Positions 7,928 to 17,165 of a stretch of 25,535 bases of DNA are shown piece after piece. The position numbers and the translations under genes are program-made. Within the stretch, counting starts at the first letter, position 1. The number at the start of each line of letters is the position of its first letter. The stretch comes from JAISFI01 sp031552425 (GTDB taxonomy: Bacteria; Bacteroidota; Bacteroidia; Bacteroidales; Azobacteroidaceae). The DNA is taken from assembly GCA_031552425.1 (NCBI GenBank), contig JAVBMM010000148.1, forward strand, positions 1 to 25,535. The letters run 5' to 3'. The notes under the pieces were generated by a model, which was given only the letters and a program-made list of their open reading frames with translations, did no database searches and was not told the DNA's origin.

Positions 7928-10186
7928 ATGGAGTACAATTTCAACGAAATCGAGCAAAAGTGGCAAAATTATTGGAAAGAGAATAAAATCTACCAGGTAA
8001 AGGTAAATAAGGATAAACCTAAATACTATGTACTGGATATGTTTCCTTATCCTTCCGGAGCCGGACTACATGTTGGTCATCCGTTAGGTTATATTGCTTC
8101 TGATATTTATTCCCGTTTCAAACGTTTGCAAGGTTTTAATGTATTGCATCCGATGGGCTATGATGCTTATGGACTTCCTGCTGAGCAATATGCTATTCAA
8201 ACAGGACAACATCCTGCTATCACTACTAAAAAGAATATTGAACGTTATCGCGAACAATTGGATAAAATTGGTTTCTGTTTTGATTGGGATCGCGAAGTTC
8301 AAACTTGTGAACCGGGTTATTATAAATGGACACAATGGGCGTTTGTGAAGATGTTTCATTCGTATTATTGTAATGATGAACAACAAGCTCGTCCGATTGA
8401 AGAGTTGATTGAAGCATTTAAACAACAAGGAACAAAAGGTATGAATGTTGCTTGCAGTGAGGAATTAGATTTTACTGCTGAAGAATGGAATGCTAAATCA
8501 GAAAAAGAACAACAAGAAATATTATTGAATTATCGTATTGCTTATTTGGCTGATACGATGGTAAACTGGTGTCCTGCCTTGGGAACAGTTTTGGCCAATG
8601 ATGAAGTAAGCGAAGGACTTTCTGTTCGAGGAGGCCATCCGGTTGAGCAGCGTTTGATGCGTCAATGGTGTTTGCGTGTTTCTGCTTATGCTCAACGTTT
8701 GTTGGAAGGATTGGATAAATTGGATTGGACAGATTCATTGAAAGAAACACAAAAAAACTGGATAGGTCGTTCGGAAGGAGCGGAAATGAATTTCAAAATC
8801 AAAGATTCTGATTTGGAATTTACAGTATTTACTACTCGTGCCGATACTATTTTTGGAGTTACTTTCATGGTATTAGCTCCTGAATCGGATTACGTTTCTC
8901 AAGTAGTAACTGTTGAACAAAAAGCAGCAGTTGAAATTTATTTGGAAGCTGTAAAACGCCGTACAGAACGCGAACGTATTGCTGACCGTAAAGTTACTGG
9001 AGTTTTCACAGGTTCGTATGCGATTAATCCTTTTAACGAAGAAGCAATTCCTATTTGGATTTCTGATTATGTATTGGCCGGATATGGAACAGGAGCTATT
9101 ATGGCTGTTCCTGCACATGATAGTCGTGACTATGCCTTTGCAAAACATTTCAATCTGCCTATCATTCCTTTGATTGAAGGTTGTGATGTTTCGGAAGAAA
9201 GTTTCGATGCCAAAGAAGGAATCATGATGAATTCAGGTTTCTTGAATGGCTTGACAGTAAAAGAAGCGATTGCGAAAACTAAACAATATGTAGAGGAAAA
9301 TGGCTTAGGTAAAGTAAAAGTCAATTACCGTTTACGTGATGCTATTTTCAGTCGTCAACGTTATTGGGGTGAACCATTTCCAATTTATTATAAAGACGGA
9401 ATGCCTTATACAGTCGATGAAAAAGATTTGCCTATAGAATTACCCGAAGTAGATAAGTTTTTGCCTACAGAGAAAGGAGAACCACCTTTAGGACGTGCAA
9501 AAGACTGGACTTATAACGGTTATCCGTTGGAACTTTGTACGATGCCCGGATTTGCCGGTTCTTCAGCATATTATATCCGTTATGAAGACCCTAATAATAA
9601 TAATGATTTGGTGGATAAAAACGTCAATGAATATTGGCGCAATGTAGACTTATATATAGGTGGAACAGAACATGCTACCGGTCACTTAGTTTACAGTCGT
9701 TTCTGGAATAAATTCTTGTTTGATTTAGGAACTGTTTGTGAGGACGAACCTTTCAAAAAATTGATTAACCAGGGAATGATTCAAGGACGTTCGAATTTTG
9801 TTTACAGAATTAAGAACACCAATACTTTCGTTTCTTTGAATTTGAAAGATCAATATGATGTAACTCCTCTTTATGTGGATGTGAATATTGTATCGAACGA
9901 TATATTGGATATAGAAGCGTTCAAAAACTGGAATCCTGAATATAAAACAGCTGAGTTTATTTTAGAAAATGGTAAATACGTTTGCGGGTGGGCGATTGAA
10001 AAAATGTCCAAATCTTATTTCAATGTAGTTAATCCCGATGTAATCGTTGATAAATATGGAGCCGATACATTGCGTTTATATGAAATGTTCTTAGGTCCAT
10101 TGGAACAATCCAAACCTTGGGATACTAACGGTATTGATGGTGTTCATCGTTTCTTGCGTAAACTTTGGAATTTATTCTATAAATAA
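7928..10186 (+). CDS. leuS: Leucine--tRNA ligase, N-terminal 752 residues (gene interrupted by in-frame TAA)
   Basis: This class I aminoacyl-tRNA synthetase charges tRNA-Leu. The catalytic core is intact: HVGH at residues 48-51, and KMSKS at 692-696. The CP1 editing domain is present, with the Thr-rich TTRADTIFGVTF near 302 and AVPAHDSRDYAF near 392. YIGGTEHATGHLVYSRFW and a leucine-specific insertion before KMSKS are also seen. Translation stops at TAA 10184-10186, right after the segment FLRKLWNLFYK where the anticodon-binding helix bundle begins. The same frame stays open beyond the stop to 10681 and encodes the missing domains. One base change would restore a 917-residue protein, close to the family's length. 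TAA ends several other genes here, so a reassigned codon is unlikely. Confidence 0.95.
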   Translation: MEYNFNEIEQKWQNYWKENKIYQVKVNKDKPKYYVLDMFPYPSGAGLHVGHPLGYIASDIYSRFKRLQGFNVLHPMGYDAYGLPAEQYAIQTGQHPAITTKKNIERYREQLDKIGFCFDWDREVQTCEPGYYKWTQWAFVKMFHSYYCNDEQQARPIEELIEAFKQQGTKGMNVACSEELDFTAEEWNAKSEKEQQEILLNYRIAYLADTMVNWCPALGTVLANDEVSEGLSVRGGHPVEQRLMRQWCLRVSAYAQRLLEGLDKLDWTDSLKETQKNWIGRSEGAEMNFKIKDSDLEFTVFTTRADTIFGVTFMVLAPESDYVSQVVTVEQKAAVEIYLEAVKRRTERERIADRKVTGVFTGSYAINPFNEEAIPIWISDYVLAGYGTGAIMAVPAHDSRDYAFAKHFNLPIIPLIEGCDVSEESFDAKEGIMMNSGFLNGLTVKEAIAKTKQYVEENGLGKVKVNYRLRDAIFSRQRYWGEPFPIYYKDGMPYTVDEKDLPIELPEVDKFLPTEKGEPPLGRAKDWTYNGYPLELCTMPGFAGSSAYYIRYEDPNNNNDLVDKNVNEYWRNVDLYIGGTEHATGHLVYSRFWNKFLFDLGTVCEDEPFKKLINQGMIQGRSNFVYRIKNTNTFVSLNLKDQYDVTPLYVDVNIVSNDILDIEAFKNWNPEYKTAEFILENGKYVCGWAIEKMSKSYFNVVNPDVIVDKYGADTLRLYEMFLGPLEQSKPWDTNGIDGVHRFLRKLWNLFYK

Positions 10187-10681
10187 GATAAATTAGTTGT
10201 TAGCGAAGAACACGCTACAGCCGAAGAATTGAAATCATCGCATAAATTGATTAAGAAAGTGACTTATGATATTGAAAATTTCTCTTTCAATACTTCGGTA
10301 GCTGCCTTTATGATTTGTGTGAATGAGTTGAGCGCTTTAAAATGCAATAAAAAAGCCATTTTAAGCGATTTGATTATCGTACTTGCTCCATTTGCTCCAC
10401 ATATTGCCGAAGAACTTTGGCATGCTTTAGGAAACACTACCACTATTTGCGATGCCAAATTCCCTGAATGTAATGAAGCTTATTTGGTAGAAAATACAAT
10501 AAAATATACCGTTTCTTTCAATGGGAAAGCACGTTTCATATTAGACTTCTCTGCTGATACTCCGGTAGAAGAAGTAGAAAAAACAGTTATGGCTCATGAA
10601 AGTTCAACTAAATGGTTGGATGGAAAAACTCCTAAAAAAGTAATCGTTGTAAAAGGTAAAATTGTGAATGTGGTAATATAA
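10187..10681 (+). pseudogene. leuS: leuS C-terminal remnant: anticodon-binding and C-terminal domains, in frame after the TAA
   Basis: This segment continues the leuS frame without any gap. It reads DKLVVSEEHATAEEL and then KSSHKLIKKVTYDIE, followed by the anticodon-binding helices (FSFNTSVAAFMICVNEL, APFAPHIAEELWHALG) and the small C-terminal domain ending VVKGKIVNVVI. No ATG lies near its beginning. The only early candidate start is a TTG at 10229, in the middle of what should be a helix, so an independent gene is unlikely. It is either the rest of a normal leuS seen through a sequence error, or a real nonsense mutation that would leave LeuRS without tRNA-anticodon-arm contacts. Protein-level conservation after the stop looks undamaged, which favours an error or a very recent mutation. 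Confidence 0.85.
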
Positions 10682-10714
10682 GATAAACCTATCCAAAGCT
10701 CTATATTAATTACT

Positions 10715-10746
10715 AAAAAGCCAGAAGTGTTTGCTTCTGGCTTTTT
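10715..10746. terminator. Bidirectional intrinsic terminator between leuS and alaS
   Basis: A perfect 13-base-pair stem (AAAAAGCCAGAAG at 10715-10727, and its complement at 10734-10746) closes a 6-base loop. The A-tract on one side and T-tract on the other make it usable on both strands. This suits the convergent leuS and alaS genes. Confidence 0.93.
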
Positions 10747-10798
10747 ATATCATTTCACTAGCTATATAACCACTATAATTCCTTTTGTTTTAAACAAG

Positions 10799-13420
10799 TT
10801 AATGTGTTTGTATTTTAGAAACAATCTCATCCAAAGCCGCAGCCAAACCTTCAATATCCTTTCCTCCTGCTGTTGCGAAGTGAGGTTGCCCACCTCCACC
10901 ACCTTGTATTTTTTTGGCAGCTTCACGAACAATTTGTCCCGCATTCATCCCTTGGGAAACTAGATCATCACTAATCATTACCGTCAATAATGGTTTGCCC
11001 TCACTGGCTGTTGCAGCAGCAAAATACATTTTTTCAGGGAATTCACCCCGCAACTGAAATGCCAGATCTTTGATAACTTCTACAGGGAAAAATCCTCTGA
11101 CAATGAAAACGGTAATACCATTGATATCTTTTTTATTTTCAATGACTGATTTCTTAAGCAAAACTGTTTTTTCTTTCACGAATTCTTCTGCCTGTTTTTT
11201 CAATTCAGAGTTCTCTTCAATGAACTTTTGCAAAGCCTGCATTAAATTCGGAGTATTATTAAACATAGAACGTACTTCACGAATCAAATCTTGCTGAGCA
11301 TAAAAGAATTTTTCACAGTTTTCGGCAGTAATAGCTTCTATACGACGAATACCTGCAGCAATTGAACTTTCTCCGACAATACGAAAACTTCCGATACAAC
11401 CTGTCGAAGAAATATGTGTTCCTCCACAAAGTTCGACCGAAGAACCAAAACGAACCACACGTACATCATCTCCATATTTTTCTCCAAAAAGGGCCATCGC
11501 TCCCATGGCTTTAGCCTCCGCAATTGGGATATGACGGCTTTCGTTCAGCGAAATATTTTCACGGATTTTAGCAGTTACTCGCTTTTCTACTTCGCGTATT
11601 TCTTCGTCAGTCACTTTCTGAAAATGAGAGAAGTCAAAACGCAATGATTCTGGTGAAACATAAGAACCTTTTTGTTCTACATGCGTACCAAGCACTTCAC
11701 GTAGCGCTTCATGTAGTAGGTGTGTAGCAGTATGATTACATTCTGTAGCACGACGTTTATCTTCATCTACCTGCGCAATGAATGTTTCAGTGACATCTGA
11801 AGGTAATTTTTTCACCAGATGCACTGCTAAATTATTTTCCCTTTTAGTGTCGAATATCTCAACTACTATATTTTTTTCACTTTTCAGGATTCCACAGTCG
11901 CCAACTTGCCCTCCCATTTCTGCATAGAACGGGGTACGGTCAAGAACGATTTGATAAAATTCCTGATTTTTTTGCTTTACTTTTCTGTAACGCAAAATTT
12001 GGGCTTCGCATTCAGTTGTGTCATATCCGAAAAATTCAGGTTCACCTTCACGGACAGTCACCCAATCTCCTGTTTCAACAGCAGCAGCATTACGGGCACG
12101 ATCTTTTTGCTTTTGCATTTCAGAATCAAACCCAATTTTATCGACTTCCATGTTGTTTTCACGAAGAATCAACTCTGTTAAATCAAGAGGAAATCCGTAG
12201 GTATCATATAAGGTGAATGCATTTGCCCCATCAATCATATTTTTACCTTTGGCTTTTGTTTCTTCCATCACCTTGTCTAACAGTTTAATACCCGTTTCCA
12301 ATGTATGCAGGAAAGAATCCTCTTCTTCTTTGATTACTTTTTCAATCAAAGCTTGTTGAGATATTAATTCAGGATAAGCATCTCCCATTGTATCTATCAA
12401 CGTAGGGAGTAATTTGTACATAAAAGCTTGCCTTTGTCCAAGGAAAGTATATCCGTAACGGACGGCACGGCGAAGGATACGACGAATTACATAACCAGCT
12501 TTAGCATTCGAAGGTAGTTGTCCATCGGTAATAGAAAATGAAATCGTACGGATATGGTCAGCGATAACACGCATCGCGATATCTTTCTTCAAATCTTTTC
12601 CATAAATATTATCAGTGATTTTCCCGATAGCCTGTATAATCGGTTGGAAAACATCTGTATCGTAATTCGACGTTTTACCCTGAATAGCCATACATAAGCG
12701 TTCGAATCCCATACCGGTATCAATAACTTTTGCAGGAAGTCCTTCGAGTGAACCATCGGCTTTGCGATTGAATTGCATAAACACCAAGTTCCAAATTTCA
12801 ATCACTTGCGGATGGTCATGATTAACAAGTGAAACTCCGGAAACTTTAGTCCGTTCTTCATCTGGACGCAAATCGACATGGATTTCCGAACAAGGTCCGC
12901 AAGGACCAGTGTCACCCATTTCCCAAAAATTATCTTTTTTGTTCCCATTGATAATACGGTCTGCAGGAAGATATTTTTCCCAATATCCGGCAGCTTCATC
13001 ATCCCGGTTCAGACCTTCCTGAGGGCTACCTTCAAAAACAGTGACATATAATCGATTTTTATCTAATTTCAACACATCTGTCAGGTATTCCCACGCCCAT
13101 TCAATAGCTTCTTTTTTGAAATAATCGCCAAATGACCAGTTGCCCAACATTTCAAACATAGTATGGTGGTAAGTATCATGTCCGACTTCTTCCAAATCAT
13201 TATGTTTTCCACTGACACGAAGACACTTTTGAGAATCAGCAATACGAGGATATTTAATAGGAACATTTCCCAAGATAATATCTTTAAATTGATTCATTCC
13301 GGCGTTGGTAAACATCAATGTCGGATCATCTTTAATTACCATTGGTGCAGAAGGAACAATTTTATGAACTTTTGATTCGAAAAAATCTTTGAATGACTGA
13401 CGGATTTCTTTAGAGGTCAT
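10799..13420 (-). CDS. alaS: Alanine--tRNA ligase
   Basis: This class II synthetase charges tRNA-Ala and clears mischarged Ser/Gly. I start it at the ATG at 13418-13420 (MTSKEIRQSF, the normal AlaRS beginning), giving 873 residues. The open frame extends to 13468, but that extension only translates the heptad repeat upstream. The aminoacylation domain shows RVSGKHNDLEEVG, TMFEMLGNWSFGDYF and GTGFERL-like GMGFERLCMAIQG. The editing domain has zinc ligands HTATH (His563, His567) and CGGTH (Cys665, His669). The C-terminal C-Ala domain ends with a glycine-rich GGGGGQPHFATAGG. All landmarks are present. The gene converges on leuS and diverges from the M23 peptidase gene. Confidence 0.97.
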   Translation of the reverse strand: MTSKEIRQSFKDFFESKVHKIVPSAPMVIKDDPTLMFTNAGMNQFKDIILGNVPIKYPRIADSQKCLRVSGKHNDLEEVGHDTYHHTMFEMLGNWSFGDYFKKEAIEWAWEYLTDVLKLDKNRLYVTVFEGSPQEGLNRDDEAAGYWEKYLPADRIINGNKKDNFWEMGDTGPCGPCSEIHVDLRPDEERTKVSGVSLVNHDHPQVIEIWNLVFMQFNRKADGSLEGLPAKVIDTGMGFERLCMAIQGKTSNYDTDVFQPIIQAIGKITDNIYGKDLKKDIAMRVIADHIRTISFSITDGQLPSNAKAGYVIRRILRRAVRYGYTFLGQRQAFMYKLLPTLIDTMGDAYPELISQQALIEKVIKEEEDSFLHTLETGIKLLDKVMEETKAKGKNMIDGANAFTLYDTYGFPLDLTELILRENNMEVDKIGFDSEMQKQKDRARNAAAVETGDWVTVREGEPEFFGYDTTECEAQILRYRKVKQKNQEFYQIVLDRTPFYAEMGGQVGDCGILKSEKNIVVEIFDTKRENNLAVHLVKKLPSDVTETFIAQVDEDKRRATECNHTATHLLHEALREVLGTHVEQKGSYVSPESLRFDFSHFQKVTDEEIREVEKRVTAKIRENISLNESRHIPIAEAKAMGAMALFGEKYGDDVRVVRFGSSVELCGGTHISSTGCIGSFRIVGESSIAAGIRRIEAITAENCEKFFYAQQDLIREVRSMFNNTPNLMQALQKFIEENSELKKQAEEFVKEKTVLLKKSVIENKKDINGITVFIVRGFFPVEVIKDLAFQLRGEFPEKMYFAAATASEGKPLLTVMISDDLVSQGMNAGQIVREAAKKIQGGGGGQPHFATAGGKDIEGLAAALDEIVSKIQTH

Positions 13421-13429
13421 TTTTAAATA

Positions 13430-13457
13430 AATTGAAAATTGACAATTGAGAATTGAA
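13430..13457 (-). repeat. Four tandem heptads (AATTGAN)4 in the alaS leader
   Basis: On the plus strand four exact-phase heptads AATTGAA, AATTGAC, AATTGAG, AATTGAA run from 13430 to 13457. In the alaS mRNA they read TTCAATT, CTCAATT, GTCAATT, TTCAATT and end 9 bases before the start codon. The same heptad type precedes leuS (7891-7918), and degenerate versions occur at 19213-19233 and in the ilv leader. Confidence 0.85.
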
Positions 13458-13461
13458 AATG

Positions 13462-13493
13462 TTTGCAAAAATACACCAAATAAATTACTTTTG
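13462..13493 (+). promoter_or_regulatory. Promoter of the M23 peptidase-merR-pbpC cluster
   Basis: TTTG (13462-13465), a 20-base spacer, and TACTTTTG (13486-13493) fit the Bacteroidota consensus well. The -7 box is 36 bases before the peptidase start. It overlaps the alaS promoter almost symmetrically, so the two polymerases cannot occupy the site at once. Confidence 0.7.
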
Positions 13494-13498
13494 CCAAA
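13466..13498 (-). promoter_or_regulatory. alaS promoter
   Basis: On the minus strand TTTG (13495-13498) is followed after 21 bases by TATTTTTG (13466-13473), a good match to TTTG-N19-21-TAnnTTTG. The predicted transcript begins near 13459, so the leader consists almost entirely of the tandem heptads. The elements interleave with the opposite promoter at 13462-13493. Confidence 0.7.
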
Positions 13499-13529
13499 TA
13501 GACCCTAAAAAATAACAGAAAGTTAAGCA

Positions 13530-14498
13530 ATGAAAAAAGTTTATTACCTATATAATCCATATTCTTTGAGTTATGAACGTGTGTATCCTTCCTGGAAACA
13601 AAGAATATGGACTGTATGCCGACATTTATTTATCGGGATAATCATTGGAGCAGGAGTTTTTATCAGCGTCATGTATTTTTTTGATTCTCCACGGGAACAG
13701 GAGTTAAAAAAAGAAAATAAGCTACTTCAAACTCAATATGAAATACTTTCAAGACGAATGAACGAGGCTTCTTTAGTTTTGAAAGATTTACAACAACGTG
13801 ACGACAAATTATACCGGGTTATATACCAAGCAGATCCAATTCCTCTTTCCGTTAGAGAATCGGGATTTGGAGGAACTAATCGTTATGAAGCCTTATTAAG
13901 TATGCCTAATTCAGAATTGATTGTTTCTACTTCGCAAAAAATGGATATCCTAACTAAACGATTATACATTCAAAGTAATTCGTATGACGAGATTATTAAT
14001 TTAGTAAAAAACCAGGAAGAAAGATTGAAATGTATTCCGGGAATACAACCTATTGCAAATAAAGATTTAACGAGAATTGCCTCTGGATATGGTATGCGCA
14101 TAGACCCTGTATATGGATTCCCTAAATTTCATGCAGGAGTCGATTTCAAAGCTGATACCGGAACAGATATATATGCTACCGGTAATGGAGTTGTTACACT
14201 ATCTGAGTGGAAACAAGGATATGGAAATTGCCTAACTATTGATCATGGATATGGTTATGAAACACTTTATGCACATTGCGATGAGTTAATTGCTCAAGAA
14301 GGGAAACGAGTTGAACGTGGTGAAATCGTCGCTAAAGTAGGGAATACCGGTAAATCAACCGGATCACATTTACATTATGAAGTAAAAATCAAAGGTCAGC
14401 ACGATAATCCTGCAAAATATTTCTTCATGGATCTAACTCCGGAAGAATATGACAGAATGTTCCAAATTGCTGAAAATCATGGACAAGTAATGGACTAA
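13530..14498 (+). CDS. M23 family (LytM-type) metallopeptidase, membrane-anchored
   Basis: This is a probable zinc peptidoglycan endopeptidase or a LytM-like regulator of cell-wall hydrolases. The 322-residue protein has a short cytoplasmic N terminus, one membrane helix (about residues 33-51), then a charged coiled-coil region (about 55-95) and a linker. The C-terminal M23 domain has SGYGMRIDPVYG, HAGVDF (His201, Asp205), YGYETLYAHC (His249) and GSHLHYEV (His280, His282). All four zinc or catalytic positions are present, so it should be an active enzyme rather than a degenerate LytM protein. The domain faces the periplasm. A MerR-type gene follows after 10 bases and pbpC overlaps that gene, forming a wall-related operon from the promoter at 13462-13493. 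Confidence 0.93.
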   Translation: MKKVYYLYNPYSLSYERVYPSWKQRIWTVCRHLFIGIIIGAGVFISVMYFFDSPREQELKKENKLLQTQYEILSRRMNEASLVLKDLQQRDDKLYRVIYQADPIPLSVRESGFGGTNRYEALLSMPNSELIVSTSQKMDILTKRLYIQSNSYDEIINLVKNQEERLKCIPGIQPIANKDLTRIASGYGMRIDPVYGFPKFHAGVDFKADTGTDIYATGNGVVTLSEWKQGYGNCLTIDHGYGYETLYAHCDELIAQEGKRVERGEIVAKVGNTGKSTGSHLHYEVKIKGQHDNPAKYFFMDLTPEEYDRMFQIAENHGQVMD

Positions 14499-14508
14499 TA
14501 AAAAAATA

Positions 14509-14868
14509 ATGGTAGCAAGAACATTTAAAATTGAAAAAATATATTATTCCATAGGAGAAGTCGCAAAAATGTTTGATGTTAACGAATCCCTTCTTCGTTA
14601 TTGGGAAAAAGAATTTGACACTATTCAACCTAAAAAGACCAATAAAGGAACAAGGCAATACCGGAAAGAAGATATTGAAGCCATTCGTTTAGTACATTAT
14701 CTGGTCAAACAAAAAGGTATGACTTTGGCCGGAGCAAAACAAAAATTAAAAGATAATAAAGATACGGTGGTAAAAACAACAGAAATAGTCTCTTCATTAG
14801 AAAATATTAAGGCTGAACTTATTTCCCTGAAAAGTGCTTTTGATGTGTTGGATTCAAAGAATATTTAA
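14509..14868 (+). CDS. MerR family transcriptional regulator
   Basis: This is a small DNA-binding protein of 119 residues. The MerR winged helix-turn-helix fills residues about 11-80: YYSIGEVAKMFDVNESLLRYWEKEF is the helix-turn-helix, and GTRQYRKEDIEAIRLVHYLV is the wing and following helix. A C-terminal helical segment (about 95-115) could serve for dimerisation. No cysteine cluster or ligand-binding domain is present, so it is not a metal sensor of the classical kind. It lies between a peptidoglycan hydrolase and a peptidoglycan synthase gene, whose frame begins inside its 3' end. Control of cell-wall genes is a guess from position only. Confidence 0.9.
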   Translation: MVARTFKIEKIYYSIGEVAKMFDVNESLLRYWEKEFDTIQPKKTNKGTRQYRKEDIEAIRLVHYLVKQKGMTLAGAKQKLKDNKDTVVKTTEIVSSLENIKAELISLKSAFDVLDSKNI

Positions 14869-17152
14869 CAAGTTCAAACGACTATCTCTTCGGATAAAAA
14901 TAAGACTTTTTATCATTGTTTGCTTATTATCAGCATACTATTTTTGTCTTCCAAAAAATCTTTTTACTACTCCTTATGCCACTGTGGTGGCAGACCGGCA
15001 TAATGAACTGCTTGGTGCACGGATTGCAGACGATGGACAATGGCGTTTCCCTCCTTCTGACACTGTCCCGGAAAAATTCAAACAATGTATCATTGAGTTC
15101 GAAGATCGTTATTTTCACTCTCACTGGGGAGTTAATCCTTTAGCTATTGGAAGGGCTTTAAAACAAAATATCAAAGAAAAAAGAACTGTAAGCGGAGGAA
15201 GTACGATCACCATGCAAACCATTCGGTTAGCCAGAAACAAGCCTAGAACATTCTCTGAAAAAATAATCGAAATGATTTGGGCAAGCCGATTGGAATTTCG
15301 TTATTCAAAAGAAAAAATTTTAGCAATATATGCCTCTCATGCTCCATTTGGCAGAAATGTCATTGGCCTTGAAGCTGCATCTTGGAGATATTTTGGACAT
15401 TCAGCACATCATCTGTCTTGGGCTGAAGCTTCAACATTGGCAGTTCTCCCCAATGCTCCATCCATGCTCCATCTTTCTAAAAACAGAGATAAACTTATCA
15501 AAAAAAGAAATCGTCTTTTACTACGGTTGAAGGAAGAAAAAATTATTAGTCAATCTTCCTATGAACTTGCTTTGTCGGAAGAATTACCTTCTGAACCTCT
15601 TCCCCTTCCACAAATAGCTCCACATTGGGTGACAAATTTTTATAAAAAGAATAAAGGTGAATATATTATTTCTTCAGTAGATAAAAATTTTCAAATTCAG
15701 GTAGAAAATCTTCTTAACCGATGGAATGAAGAATTTACACGAAGTGACATTAAAAATTTAGCGGCCATAGTAATAGATGTTCAGCAAGAAAAAGTAATAG
15801 CATATTGCGGAAATGTACATTTCGAAAATAAATCTTCCGGAAACCAGGTAGATGTAATTTCTTCTCCAAGGAGTACAGGAAGTATTTTAAAACCATTTTT
15901 GTATTGTGCAATGCTTCAAGAAGGGGAAATATTACCCAAAACATTACTCCCAGATATTCCTGTCAACATAAACGGATTTATGCCTCAAAACTTCAATCTC
16001 GGATTTGATGGAGCAGTTCCGGCGTCTGAGGCGCTTGCCCGTTCATTAAATATTCCTGCTGTACATATGTTGAGAATGTATAGTGTTCCCAAGTTTTACG
16101 ATTTTCTCAAAAAATTAGGAATAAGTACACTGGACAAACCAGCCTCTCACTATGGTCTTTCCCTGATATTAGGAGGAGCTGAAGCTACTTTGTGGGACAT
16201 CAGTTTCGCATATACTGAAATGGCTAAAACTTTATTGGCCTCTCAAGAAAAAATCTCATCTGATGATAAAAAAATTCCACTGACACGAGCTGCAATTTAC
16301 CAAACGTTTGAAGCACTTGTAGAATTAAACAGACCGGAAGAGATTGATTGGCGTTCTATTCCCTCCATGCAGACCATTGCATGGAAAACGGGAACCAGCT
16401 ACGGATTTCGCGATGGATGGGCTGTGGGAATTACGCCAAAATATGTGGTAGGAGTATGGGTGGGAAATGCCAATGGAGAAGGGAAACCCGGACTTACAGG
16501 AGCTAGAACTGCCGGACCGGTGATGTTCGACATATTTAATCTCCTCCCTGCATCTCGAGGATTTGAATGCCCCTTAAATGAAATGATTGAAGCAGAAGTC
16601 TGTAGGCTTTCCGGGCACCTAAAATGTTCGTACTGTGACGAAGTCGATTCCGTTCTCATTTGTCCCGCGGGCCTTCGCACAAATACTTGTCCCTATCACA
16701 TAGAAATAAATATAACCGAAGATGAGAATTACAGGGTATATGAAAATTGTACCGGTAACATGGGTATTGTCCGCAAAACATGGTTTGTTCTTCCACCGGC
16801 ATGGGAATGGTATTACAAGCAAAATCATCCCTCATACAAATCACTTCCTCCTTTTAAATCAGGTTGTGGAAATGATGGAAATTACCTTCCGATGCAATTT
16901 ATTTATCCTCAAAGTAATACACACGTTTTCCTTCCTAAACAATTAGATGGAAAAAAAGGAGAAATTATTTTCAATCTAGCCCACGGAAATGATGAAGCTA
17001 TTGTATATTGGCACTTAGACGATAAATATGTTACCTCTACACGTACTTTTCATCGGATCGGTTTATCTCCTGAACCGGGAAAACATTCTGTAACAGTAGT
17101 TGATAATGAAGGGAATTCCCTGTCTATAACTATTTGGGTAGAAGCCGGATGA
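14843..17152 (+). CDS. pbpC: Penicillin-binding protein 1C (bifunctional transglycosylase/transpeptidase)
   Basis: This enzyme polymerises glycan strands and cross-links peptides. I use the ATG at 14843, 26 bases inside the merR end; the frame opens at a GTG nine bases earlier. From the ATG the protein has 769 residues. A membrane helix lies at about 20-36. The GT51 transglycosylase has EFEDRYFHSHWG (Glu87) and SGGSTITMQTIR. The transpeptidase has STGSILKP (Ser347, Lys350), SLN (401-403) and KTGTS (515-519). A C-terminal Cys-containing region (ECPLNEMI, CSYCDE) and a final beta-rich segment match the PBP1C-specific C-terminal domain. All catalytic motifs are intact. The alpha-2-macroglobulin gene often paired with pbpC elsewhere is absent here; M23 and merR precede it instead. 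Confidence 0.95.
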   Translation: MCWIQRIFNKFKRLSLRIKIRLFIIVCLLSAYYFCLPKNLFTTPYATVVADRHNELLGARIADDGQWRFPPSDTVPEKFKQCIIEFEDRYFHSHWGVNPLAIGRALKQNIKEKRTVSGGSTITMQTIRLARNKPRTFSEKIIEMIWASRLEFRYSKEKILAIYASHAPFGRNVIGLEAASWRYFGHSAHHLSWAEASTLAVLPNAPSMLHLSKNRDKLIKKRNRLLLRLKEEKIISQSSYELALSEELPSEPLPLPQIAPHWVTNFYKKNKGEYIISSVDKNFQIQVENLLNRWNEEFTRSDIKNLAAIVIDVQQEKVIAYCGNVHFENKSSGNQVDVISSPRSTGSILKPFLYCAMLQEGEILPKTLLPDIPVNINGFMPQNFNLGFDGAVPASEALARSLNIPAVHMLRMYSVPKFYDFLKKLGISTLDKPASHYGLSLILGGAEATLWDISFAYTEMAKTLLASQEKISSDDKKIPLTRAAIYQTFEALVELNRPEEIDWRSIPSMQTIAWKTGTSYGFRDGWAVGITPKYVVGVWVGNANGEGKPGLTGARTAGPVMFDIFNLLPASRGFECPLNEMIEAEVCRLSGHLKCSYCDEVDSVLICPAGLRTNTCPYHIEINITEDENYRVYENCTGNMGIVRKTWFVLPPAWEWYYKQNHPSYKSLPPFKSGCGNDGNYLPMQFIYPQSNTHVFLPKQLDGKKGEIIFNLAHGNDEAIVYWHLDDKYVTSTRTFHRIGLSPEPGKHSVTVVDNEGNSLSITIWVEAG

Positions 17153-17165
17153 TTAATTTAAAAAC

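Noticed and set aside
10229..10681. Independent 150-codon gene starting at TTG
   Set aside because: It is the direct in-frame continuation of leuS after the TAA, begins in the middle of a LeuRS helix and has no ATG or promoter of its own.
13430..13457. Tandem heptads as a CRISPR array or phase-variation tract
   Set aside because: Seven-base units without spacers are not CRISPR. The tract is in an untranslated leader and is only four units with variable first base, so there is no frame-switching role.
13421..13468. N-terminal extension of alaS to an ATG at 13466-13468
   Set aside because: The 16 extra residues translate only the tandem heptads, and the upstream ATG overlaps the predicted -7 box. 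The family N terminus matches the ATG at 13418-13420.
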